Translations under genes and position numbers: made by a program
DNA from: Spongilla lacustris
Lineage: Eukaryota; Porifera; Demospongiae; Spongillida; Spongillidae
NCBI GenBank assembly: GCA_949361645.1
Contig: OX442428.1
Location: forward strand, 4,704,179 to 4,768,178
Reading direction: 5' to 3'
DNA: 64,000 bases
Notes under the pieces: generated by a model
The model's database searches: none
Seen by the model: only the letters and a program-made list of their open reading frames with translations
Told to the model about the DNA's origin: nothing
Part shown: one piece after another, positions 54,601-64,000 of the stretch
How positions within the stretch are numbered: position 1 is the first letter of the stretch
Layout: every line of letters begins with the position of its first letter

Positions 54601-55959
54601 CTGCCCTTCGCGCAGTACAGTATAAACTTATTATCACTACATGTATAAGTCGTAGTAAATGTATATTTATATTTCTGCTGCATGATGCTACATACTGGGC
54701 AGTTGTAAGCCTCATGCCAGTATTATACATGCATGTGCAGGTTTGCTTTCATCGAACTATGCATAACACACCTCTAAAAAGGGCGCGAATAAGACATATC
54801 AGAATGAGGGGCTGATCATGACACCAACGACCCTACCTTCGCGTTTCAGCAGGCTAAGCTGAATGTCTTCCCTGCACTCGCTATAGCACGATATACTATA
54901 GCACTCGCTATAGCGTTTTCAGATGGACACAAATCTTGGTATCCATGTAACCGATCATCCGCCAAAAGCCAAAACAGCCGGCAATTCGATCAAGTTTGCT
55001 GAAATCGGATCCAATGCGGTTCGAAGCGGTTTGAGTGCGGAATTGCCTTAAAACAAACTATGCCAGCTGCCATGGCCTGACACATATGTGCGGTGAGTAC
55101 GTATATTCATGTATATGCGCAGAAAAGATTATTGCAATAAATTTAATGACATTCCTTTGTTCATCGTTTTGAAGCATACTTTAAGTTGACCATATCTCGT
55201 GACAAATCTTTCTGCTTAACTGTTGTGAAGATTCCCCCCGCCCTCCCCCAACTAAATCTTTCTGATTACTAGCTCTCATTATTATTATACGCAAATGCAC
55301 GGTTATAATCATCAGTTTTCCATACTACGTCACTCCCACCAGCATTTTCTCTTGCTTGTTACATCTGCATTCTCTGCATGTATACGTAGCTACGATGAGT
55401 TGGTTGTCGCAAATGTCTTTTGGTTTCAGTCACATACATAATGATTCCACAGAAATGATTCAATTTTTGTGTGCACAAATAAGTGGAATGACCACTTATT
55501 AGAAGTTTCCATCTCCACAGCGGTGCTGCAATATGGTAACTGTTTCAGTATGTCTTATTTCACATGCATGTAAGATTGAATGATTTACTTTAGTTAATAT
55601 AACTATACATACATGTAAGCACCTCGCAACATTGATGAGCATACCTACAGCATGCTCAGAGTACTGCTGAATATTTGACCAGATTTTAAAAGGTACCGTA
55701 GTGTGGTGAATTCTACAGGTAAATCAGTCTGGGCTGTGGAATAATTTTGGCAAGATCTGTTCAGTTCTTGCTGTCCATTTCATAATAGTGAATAATTTTT
55801 GCAACACCAAAATTGGTCCCCACCCTGTATGAGTACTTTTGCATTCATATATGACCACTTTTGTATTGACAGATCAATTAATTACAATAAGGCCCATTAT
55901 AAAAACACAGAAACAGAAATATATGCACATGTATATGCACTCAAAACCCAAAAGGTAAT
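54601..55959. other. Intergenic stretch
   Basis: No gene recognised. CACTCGCTATAGC occurs twice near 54875-54915. AT-rich 3' flank of gene B from about 55600. Confidence 0.4.
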
Positions 55960-58900
55960 TCAAATAATGTCCATGTCACGCGCCACTTCTCTTAAATGGC
56001 CAACATATGATGCAACAGCAGCAAATGGACTCCATATGCACATGAACATGAATGATGTTAGTGTTGCGAGGCCCATAAATAAAGCCACCAACATCCATAC
56101 ATGGATCATAAAGAGTGAATACAAGTTGCTCACCAGGAGAGAAACAGACACCAAGAAAAAGGCGATGCATAGTCCAGAGTATCGAAAGAGAACAAATTGT
56201 ATTTCTCCTGTTGTACTGTCGACAGTCATTACAAGACATACAAGGAAAGCAATTATTACTGTATAATAAAGAACACCAGTCAAAACCAGCAGTGGAATTT
56301 TTAAAGCTGCAAACACTTTTGCAGACCACTTGTTGTCAGGTGAATTCTTTTTCCTGTCATACACTTGTTTAGACTTGCTCAGGTTTAACTTCTCGGTCAG
56401 TTCTTCTGCCTTTTCGAGTGGTTTTTCACCCGCTTCACCTCCAAATACAGTTTCTGCAAAACCCTCTGACTGGAGCAGTGACATCATGTTGATGAACATT
56501 CCTATTGAGAAATCCTTGAACTCAAAGTAGTTGACAAGAAAGTAAGCCAAAAGCCCAAAATTAGGGATAGCTGAGCCAAGCAAGATGAGACATATAAGAA
56601 AGGGGCTGGAATACGGAGCATTACTGCTCACTATAGGTGTCTCCTGTTTGATCTTTACACCAACTGCTAAAATTATTGCAAATTGAGACACCATCTGTCC
56701 TAAAGCGGTGACTGAAAAGCTGATCACAAAAGCTGTAGTGTCTTTTTGGGACTTGCAGATATCCAAAGGCATTTTGGTCAGCGTTGCAGTTGTACTTATT
56801 ATCATAAAGGTTCGCATTATATAAACCGAAAGTACAAAGAAGAAACAGGTGGCCACAGTAAAAAAAGCAATGGATTGCACATCACTGTCTCCATTCATGA
56901 GGAGATAGGGACTACCAGTAATAAAGCCATATAAGTCGAGTACCAAAAGTGGAAACAGCACTAGTTCTGACAGAACACTGCGTACTGTTTCAAACCATGT
57001 TTCTAAGCGCTCCTTCCATTCCTCACTGATGCATACACAACCTTTTCTCCCTCCAGCTGATGGTTCTTCTCCTTCATCTTCTGCATCTTCCTCCATTTCA
57101 TCTTTCTTTTGTTTTATTTTTTTAATCACAGTTCGAATTATTCGGGCACATGACCCTAGTTGGACAAAGTAGAAAAAAAAATCAATTGCTGCAAGAACAA
57201 GAGCAATTGTTGATAAAACAAGACCTGCTTGATTCATTGGGGTATTCTGTGATGGTAGCATTTGTACTTGTGATATAAATTGATATAATGTGATCCCATT
57301 TTCTGCGTACACCCAAAGATCCTGCAATATACTGGTGAGGCCAGGGAATATGATCTTTGGTGCCATTTGCCTACCAATATTTGCAGCATTTGTTAGCAAT
57401 TGATTGTTTTCCTTTTCTCTTTTTTCTTTCTTTGATATTTTTGTTTCCTTTGATTTTTTTACTTTTGGTTCTTTCACTTTTGGTTCCTTGATGGCCACTA
57501 ACTTCACAATTCCTTTTATTACCTTCTTAGAACGCGCCTTAGTTTTTGGGTTAAAGACAGGTTCTTCTTCAGGAGACAAAACTCTGAACTTGAATCGTTC
57601 TTCAATACTAAATGCGAAAAAATAGCACATCATTTTATCAATCACAGTAATTACAAAACTGACCGGAGTTATGATTTACAGAGTTTTAGAAATTGGAAGT
57701 ATCAAGAAACTCAAACAAGTTATAAAACAACTGAAGACAAATGCGAATGAATTTGAATTAGTCAAAACGTTTTTATTAGTCAATGTAATTTTCAACAGCA
57801 GGCAAATATGAAGTTTTAGCATTTCAATCTACCTCATTCCTATTCTTTATTGCCACCTCCCCAGCCTCCTTATTGCCCTTATTGCAATGCTTTATGGTAA
57901 AACCTGGTTGGTTGATTTGTTATACAACTAGATCCACAAACATTCCACACAGGATTGATACAAAAGAATGAATACAGTGCATTTACTGTGGAGACAAAAA
58001 CACCACACCTGATTAGAAACAAGTGGCATCGAAATTTGATATTCCTACTTACATTTCTTCTTCATCATCATCTTCCTCAGGACCGCCTGATAAAAGATTC
58101 AAGATTTTATACTTTTACTGCTAAACAGAATCAATTCAACTGTAGAATACTGAGATATAAATAATGCAAGAAGTAAATTTATATAGGTCCTAATACCCAA
58201 TGCTTAATACAGCAACTTGGGTCAGCACCTTGTGCATACAGGAACTGGTCTAATTTTTTCCCGTTAAAGTAGTCTAGATATCTCAACTCATAGAATATAC
58301 ATTACTTGATGGCCTGTGATGTAATGTGCAGAATATTCTATAAATTACACCATGGCAATAGAGACTACTGTTGCAGAGGCTAGTGTGCTTATGCTAGCCA
58401 TTCATATATACATGAGCAAGATATAAAATTTTAATTAAAGTAAAATTGATGATGTAGGATTAGTAGTAGGCCGACGATTGAGTTCAAAGTAACAAGGGAT
58501 TATAAAAATTATTATTCATTAGTTCATTATTTTATAAATATTATAGACCTACATTATTTAGCCAGTCTGCATGCCTGAAATTGCTAAATATCGCATAGCT
58601 TGAGACTTTGAGCATTATTTTACTACCCCTTATCTCCAACGAAAGAACCAGTTTAAGCAATATTTGCTCTCGTGTGAGTGATTTAACCTAATGGACCTTT
58701 TACCGCTGACGTCACACATGAATTGGGGGGGGGGGGGGGGGGGTCAACTTTTAATATGGAGTAACTTCATCATAGCTCCTACATGCTTTTCCTTTCGTTA
58801 AGAAGTAAAATACCTCACGTTTCATTTTTGCTGTATTTACGATGAGACTTTTGTAAGGGATTTCTATGTAACGAAACATAGCGGAAGTTGCTAATGAGAC

Positions 58901-61298
58901 ACGCGTAGTCATGCTTTTCAATTTTTTGGGGGGTCAACTTCCGGTAACTTGTGAGTGCTGTAACGTTTGTTCCATACCTGGCGAAGGTACTTCATTTTGG
59001 AATATAGTTTGGCAGACACTTACTATTCATTCTGTACTTGCAGTGTTTCTTCGTGGCGTTTCTATGAGGACTTATGTTCTGTCAAACATAGTGAATTAAT
59101 CTGTGATGTCAGCAGTAAAAGGTCTATTGGCAGTTTCTGACAAGAGGCGCAGGTACGGCATGCAGACTGGAAAACAGAGTACCTGGGTAATCATCTTTTG
59201 GACATGTTATATATACAGTTCAATCAGCAATCACCTCTTGAAAGGTGTGTGTCGTTTTTACTTGTTTGGGAGACACAGCTATATATACCATGCGCTGCAT
59301 TTATGCAGGTGAATGGGAAAACTTTTGATTTAGAAATAGATAAGCTGCTGCAAATTTTCTGCAGTTGTTTACTTTAAAATGACTCCTTACCTTTCGAATT
59401 GGATTCAAATAAAATGCAATACTTCAAATACTACAGAAAATATTAATTTGGTAAAACCTTTTGGAATTGAAATGACTGAATGGAGACAAGACAGAATGGA
59501 ATATATAATTTGACAATTTATCAGCACTACATTTATATTCCCCTATATTTTATTCAATACATAAAGCTATTAATGTTAGCTTTGAAAAACGATCTGGTCT
59601 GGGTGTTATCGCTGAAATGGTGCTTCCAAAGTTTCTTCGTGTCCTTTGCCACATGCATCTCTCTCGCCTCCTTCTTCTCGGGTTGTCTTGCAGATACCGC
59701 TTTCACGGCGAAGTCAATTAGCCGGGCATTAAGTATTCTACATCACTTGTATGCTGTCATTGCAAACTACATCTGCATTCTACAACCTGCATTCATGTAC
59801 TCGAGTGTAAATAATTCCCAGTGCACTTTGTATAAACATATATATACCTGCGGCAGCGCTAAGCCTAAGTGCAGCTGTGAATGTCTGAGAAGGAAAGTGC
59901 TCTGAACAACGATTTGTAACACAAGCTAGGAAAGGTTACTATTGAATTAAAAGGGTGATTTAAAAAAAAACTCCCGTATTGTGAAGTTGTCCACGAAATT
60001 TATGCACACACACACAATACCGCTTCTCGTGAAGGGGCAGAGGAGTGTTAAGGCATGTACCAGATATGCCCTCCCAAATAAGGAACTTGCAATGGCATGA
60101 GTACACCCAACGGGTGCCCATTAGTTTGGCCAATCGGTACTAATTGGCATAGTACAATTATCGCTGCTGCCAAAAATTAGCGGATGTTTTATTAATCACA
60201 GCCTATTCTTGTATCACTTTTTGAATTGTTATCCAATGAATTTGCTAATTCATACCGGTAACACGTTTTTGTACGAGTGTTGAAAAATGCGTCAAATTCA
60301 GAGGAGTCCTGTAGCTATTGATTTGTTCTGTTCGTTAGTTTCTGAATCATCCGTTACGGAGATACAGTTGAGCAAACTACAGGCACATTTTCCCGCTTGA
60401 TTCGCACCAATGTTATAATCACAGCCTTCCCATATTCACCGAGCGGGATGTGATTTGCCAAATCATTGGCACGAATCAAGTTGGAAAACGTGCCCGTAGA
60501 TTGTTCAACTGCATGTATCTCCGTAACGGATGATATGGAAATTTACGAACCAATAGCTACAGGGCTCCTCTGTGTGCAAACCGAATTTGACGCATTTTCA
60601 ACACTCGTACGTGGAGAAATGAGGGTTAACGATTGTTGTATCCACGGCACGGAAAAGGTGTAGATCACAAAAATCGATTTTCACACAGAGAAATGGTGTG
60701 GGAACAAGTGTACGAAATTTGAAAGGAAAAACTAGTACCGCCACGAAGATGTGTTGCTTAGTACAACGTGCAATTTTTATAGTGATAAAATTATAACCCC
60801 ACAAGCCCGATTTTGCTGGACACTGTCCCATGTAGTGCAAGTAATTCTGTGGCGTTCTTTCTGTGGCGTTCTTTCGAATGAAACCATTGGGCCTTGCGAA
60901 CAGAATCACGAATGATCATGAGGCTGTAGCCTGTAGTTTATATACCCTTAAAAGCTTGAGCCACATCCCTATTTATTATTTTAGCCTGACCCTCGTCTCA
61001 ATCCAATCTAAATTGTTGTTAGCTGCTAAATAACAATAAACATGCTGTACTCGCCTTGCTCGAGTTGTGAAGGATCCATTCTCATCAAATGTCGTTCCTG
61101 TTGCACCGCTGACTGAGCTATCCTAACCCGCCTGTAAGCGTTACGCTCTGCCGTCGGCTCATCCTCTTCAGTGTAGCCAAATCGCATCTCTTGGGCAGAA
61201 CCGCCAAACCTATCGGCGCTTAAGCTCGCTTCATCGTCGCCGCCGAGGTGAATTGCTTGCTCAAAAGAATCAGATGAACCACCAAAGGTGTTGTCCAT
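55960..61298 (-). CDS. Unrecognised multi-pass membrane protein (641 aa)
   Basis: Three exons (minus): 61298-61055, 58086-58053 and 57607-55960, total 1,926 bases, phases 1 and 2 agreeing at both junctions. Exon 1 (MDNTFGGSSDSF...) is acidic and soluble. The donor after it is AAG|GCGAGT, a GC-AG intron. The 34-bp exon 2 encodes GGPEEDDDEEE. Exon 3 begins IEERFKF. An ATG at 57645 upstream of exon 3 lies in the intron and should not be taken as the start. A Lys/Glu-rich stretch (residues about 125-160) precedes roughly eight hydrophobic segments near residues 223-247, 305-325, 342-367, 386-412, 428-455, 525-555, 563-590 and 595-625. A Lys/Glu/Asp-rich loop lies between the first two, and another charged loop near 460-520. 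I know no family for it. A transporter or channel-like role is only a guess. Confidence 0.75.
58087..58689. other. Intron 1 of gene B, proximal part
   Basis: No coding signal seen. AT-rich. Confidence 0.4.
58690..59128. mobile_element. MITE in intron 1 of gene B
   Basis: TGGACCTTTTACCGCTGACGTC at about 58692 and the reverse complement of TAGACCTTTTACTGCTGACATC at about 59127 form imperfect terminal repeats of about 35 bp. G runs and GGTCAACTT occur twice inside (58742, 58932). Confidence 0.7.
59129..60270. other. Intron sequence; one open frame without support
   Basis: A plus-strand ORF at 59480-59905 (141 codons) has no recognisable motif and is probably chance. Confidence 0.3.
60271..60610. 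mobile_element. Foldback element with about 150-bp arms
   Basis: GTACGAGTGTTGAAAAATGCGTCAAATTC...ATCCGTTACGGAGATAC at the left is mirrored by the right arm (60458-60610), with indels. The loop is about 45 bp. Confidence 0.85.
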
Positions 61299-61474
61299 AT
61301 CTCCTACAGCCTACCGCTAAGTGTTGCTACGTAGCTATTAACGTCTGTGACAAACTAGGAATGTAGGAATCGCGAACTAGGAATGTAGGAATCGTAAAAC
61401 TTGTTAGGTTTCCAATGCGGAAGCCGTTGGCGTGCCATATACAAATGGATTCTTGATAGTCCTTGGTTGTCGTA

Positions 61475-62237
61475 CAGGCCCGTAGGCTGGTCGGGAGACG
61501 GGGGGGTTTGGGAAAGCAATAAGGTGGAACTCATGAAGAGCGGGGGTGGGAGCAGGAGGGTGCGTAGCCCCCTCTTGCCCAGCTAGGGGGTATGGGGGAG
61601 CGCTGTAAGCTCCCCCATCGGGGTCTGGGGCGGAGCCCCAGCAGCTTTGCAACTTTTGCAATTTTTCAGCCACAAAACTTAGCATAATTGCATAGAAACA
61701 TGGATAGGCTGGATAGCCCAGTTTGTGTTCCCGTTCAATAATGAAGTACATGTAGGTCTGGCTTGCGAGTTGCGAGTCTAAAGGCTGGCATACATGGGGC
61801 AACTTCCAGGCGATTTGTCGTATGCTATACTCAAATGACTACATCAGTACATGTAACAGTATGCTAGTTGGGCGTAGGCCGACCTTCGGCTTCGCGTATC
61901 CGCCAATACGCGAAGGTCGGGTTACGCCCAACTAACAGTATGCATGGGTAAAAGTTCCGCAATTCTTGATCGTATGCGGAACTTCTATCCATAGTTGCAT
62001 GGGAACCCGTAAATTAATTCACCGACCCTCCCCCTGTTCCGCCGCTGCTGTTTGTTGTGGGCGGGACGTGGGCGCCCCATTTAGAATGGATGTCCCGCGG
62101 TTACTAAGCCTACATGTATTGTTATCTCATTCTCGCGGGCTATAGCTATACATGTACAGAAGTAATGAATAAATTATTTTGATGGCAAGCGGAACTAGTC
62201 GACCGAACCCACCGACCCCCCCCAGCCTACGGGCCTG
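61475..62237. mobile_element. Non-autonomous element with CAGGCCCGTAGGCTGG ends (763 bp)
   Basis: Terminal repeats CAGGCCCGTAGGCTGG and its exact reverse complement are flanked by TCGTA on both sides (61470-61474, 62238-62242), a 5-bp candidate duplication. Internal words (CCCCCTTGCCCAGCTAGGGGG-like, CTGGGGCGGAGCCCCAG) are shared with 35227-36031. A nested hairpin lies at 61864-61934. It starts about 180 bp upstream of the gene B ATG. Confidence 0.8.
61864..61934. repeat. Short hairpin related to 40797-40988
   Basis: TAGTTGGGCGTAGGCCGACC...CCAATACGCGAAGG...GCCCAACTA. It has the same outer arm as the larger hairpin but lacks its inner part. Confidence 0.85.
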
Positions 62238-62589
62238 TCGTAAGGTTTAGTAGAGATGTCATTATGTATGTATGGCTCTAATATAAAGTCATATTATTTG
62301 TGCTAAGCTCCCTCTAGCTTGATGCAATGCAATTTGTGTTACCCTTTGTCACGTTAACTTGTGTAGTACCAGACCTCAATTCAAAGTCACAATTGGGGAG
62401 CACTCTTATTCAAATCACATGCATATAGCTTCATTATCAATCACCAAATCATGTACATGACAGCTGGTCAGAAAGAGTGATCCTATAAACAATCAGTAGT
62501 TTGAATTGTCAACCAATCAGATATACCTGTATAAGTGACTGGTATTTAGTCTACATCTTTAACCCTTTAAAAAAATTATAGCGTGTTCT
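62238..62589. other. Non-coding stretch
   Basis: Nothing recognised. Presumably includes the 3' non-coding region or LTR of the gypsy remnant that follows on the minus strand. Confidence 0.3.
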
Positions 62590-63830
62590 CAAGCTACTCA
62601 CAGGCGATCAGAAGGTCTTCTCTGACGAAGGGGGTACTGCCGCTCCTCCTTTCCAACCAGTGATGGTTGTGGTTGTGCAGCGTCTGGTTTAAAGGAGGCA
62701 AGGAGCTACCAAGGGTGTTGGGATGTCTACTATGAAGTTCTCAGTTGCCACCTCTGGTGGTGCAAAATGATGCAGACAATTGATGTGCACCATGCACCCT
62801 TGATCTCTTCCCATCCATAATCTCCATTTGACTGGGCTCTTGACACTACTCATCCCTCCCACTTATGTCTCAGCTGTTGGTATGGATAACCAAACCGGAT
62901 CTCCAATTTTGAATTGCCTTGATGGTCTTGCATGCATGTCTGCCATATCCTATTTTCTGTTTGGTAGAGGCTTCAACTACATTTGCCTCCACTATACCTT
63001 ATAGTTATGAAAACTTGGCACAAAGATGTTACTTTCCTTTATGTTCCAATATCAAATGTTTGAGATGTTCCAATGGGTGCCATCTTTGGTTGTCTGCCAA
63101 ACATTAATACAAAAGGTGATATCCGCGTGTTGAGCAGTACAGTCATTGTAACAGAGACCTATTAAATCGCTTCACAATCCCTTATCTTGAGGGTACGTAG
63201 GAAGGTGTAGTGTGGGTCTTCTTTGTCCTAAATGCCTCTAGTGTTTGCCTCTTGCCCGGTCTGAGTAGCTTCTCAGTGATGCGAACAGCTGTTTGAATTT
63301 TAAGTGGTATGGCCTCTGCCCACTTTTGTGAAGTCCATAAAATATACATTGTTGTTTTTAGACACAGGTACCTCTAGTATGTCAACTGCTATCATTTTCC
63401 ATGTCCTTCCAATAGGGATGCTGCTCATAAGGGCAGGAATGGGTGCAGGTAGCTTTGCTTGTCGACATTTTATATACTTAGTTATACGGCAGTAGAATTC
63501 AACATCTTCTGCCATGCCAACCCAGTATGCTTCCTGATGCAGCCTTGCTAATGTCTTGTTTACACCTTAATGCCCAGAACTAGGTACATTGTGACAAGAA
63601 TGTAGCACTTGTAGTATTAATTGCACTTCAATCTTCTCATCTGTTGGTCCTGGGGCATATTGCTGTTCTGTGAGCCTTTACGATATCGGATAATGAAGTC
63701 ATATTCCTGCAGTACCAAATTCATTGCTACTTCCTGTCTAATTAGCGAATCGGATTGAATCGGATCATCATTTAATTTGTACTGATCGTGATGTACCACA
63801 AAGTTCTCCAATTACAGTAACTAACTGATT
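62590..63830 (-). pseudogene. Ty3/gypsy pol remnant (minus strand)
   Basis: From the right, frames give the end of RNase H (NLVLQEYDFIIRYRKGSQNS, 63730-63660) and an integrase zinc finger (CHNVPSSGH, YIKCRQAK, about 63590-63460). The start of the integrase core follows (WKMIAVDILEVPVSKNNN, 63400-63350). The remainder is heavily mutated. The core aspartates and Glu region are lost in frame-broken sequence, and the C-terminal signature FKIGDPVWLSIPTAE appears near 62915-62870. It is a different gypsy lineage from the one at 2-1876, judging by the integrase start. Confidence 0.8.
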
Positions 63831-64000
63831 CAGATACCAGAGTAACGTCTGTAGCGCTTACTTACTGGCGACCGGAGTACCTGCTGCCCTGACTTTTAGC
63901 AGCTGAAGTTTCACAGAAAAAACCCCCCTCAATATTGATTTTATAGGGATTTTAAAATCATCTGTAACATTACTGTGCATGTGATTAAACGTTAAAATTC
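63831..64000. other. Right edge, no feature recognised
   Basis: 170 bp of AT-rich sequence, no open frame of note. Confidence 0.3.

Noticed and set aside
57608..57645. ATG 57645 as the start of gene B
   Set aside because: The CATTTAG acceptor at 57608 and phase-matching upstream exons show that these codons are intronic.
59480..59905. 141-codon plus-strand ORF inside intron 1 of gene B
   Set aside because: No recognisable motif and a composition typical of chance AT-rich reading. Kept only as a note.

Overview
The window looks like a repeat-rich stretch of an invertebrate metazoan genome, most likely a sponge (Porifera). Evidence for a metazoan: genes split by short GT-AG introns, hAT, IS630/Tc1-like and piggyBac-like DNA transposons, BEL/Pao and Ty3/gypsy retroelements, and multigene-family fragments (HECT ligase, RING, Ulp1/PHD, RecQ). 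The assignment to sponges is an inference from this family mix, the compact introns and the abundance of short palindromes such as TACATGTA. It is not proved. A 200-base run of N lies at 47190-47389.

Only two convincing host genes are present, both on the minus strand in the right half. Gene A (44458-48543, 11 exons) joins a 2-oxoglutarate/Fe(II) prolyl-hydroxylase-type domain, an F-box and an actin-like ATPase fold in one polypeptide of about 704 residues. Nine of its ten exon junctions keep frame with consensus splice sites. I regard it as the most novel item here. Gene B (55960-61298, 3 exons) encodes a 641-residue multi-pass membrane protein that I do not recognise.

Left third: a broken Ty3/gypsy pol (2-1876); a RecQ-type helicase pseudogene (2531-3376, minus); an IS630/Tc1-like transposon (3550-7118) with terminal inverted repeats of about 1 kb that duplicate the transposase N-terminus; and a threefold tandem array (7170-16332) of decayed HECT-ligase gene units with a LEM-like segment. 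The third array unit is split at a TTAA by a 4,375-bp piggyBac-like element (11402-15776), most of which is a 24-bp-period minisatellite. The other units give the empty site.

Middle: a hAT element (18263-34921) with an internally duplicated, frame-broken transposase. It has been invaded by a 634-bp TTAA element and by two BEL/Pao retrotransposons (22551-28479 and 28594-34542) that separate the C-terminal dimerisation region from the rest. To its right are an integrase-like pseudogene with a MITE in its intron, and a foldback element whose ends are arrays of alternating palindromes (39396-41184).

Right half: several hairpin MITEs, genes A and B, a Ulp1/PHD pseudogene (54060-54600), satellites, a further MITE-like element (61475-62237) and a minus-strand Ty3/gypsy remnant (62590-63830). 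Because sister copies of the host repeats survive, insertion sites and the relative order of several insertions can be read directly from the sequence.
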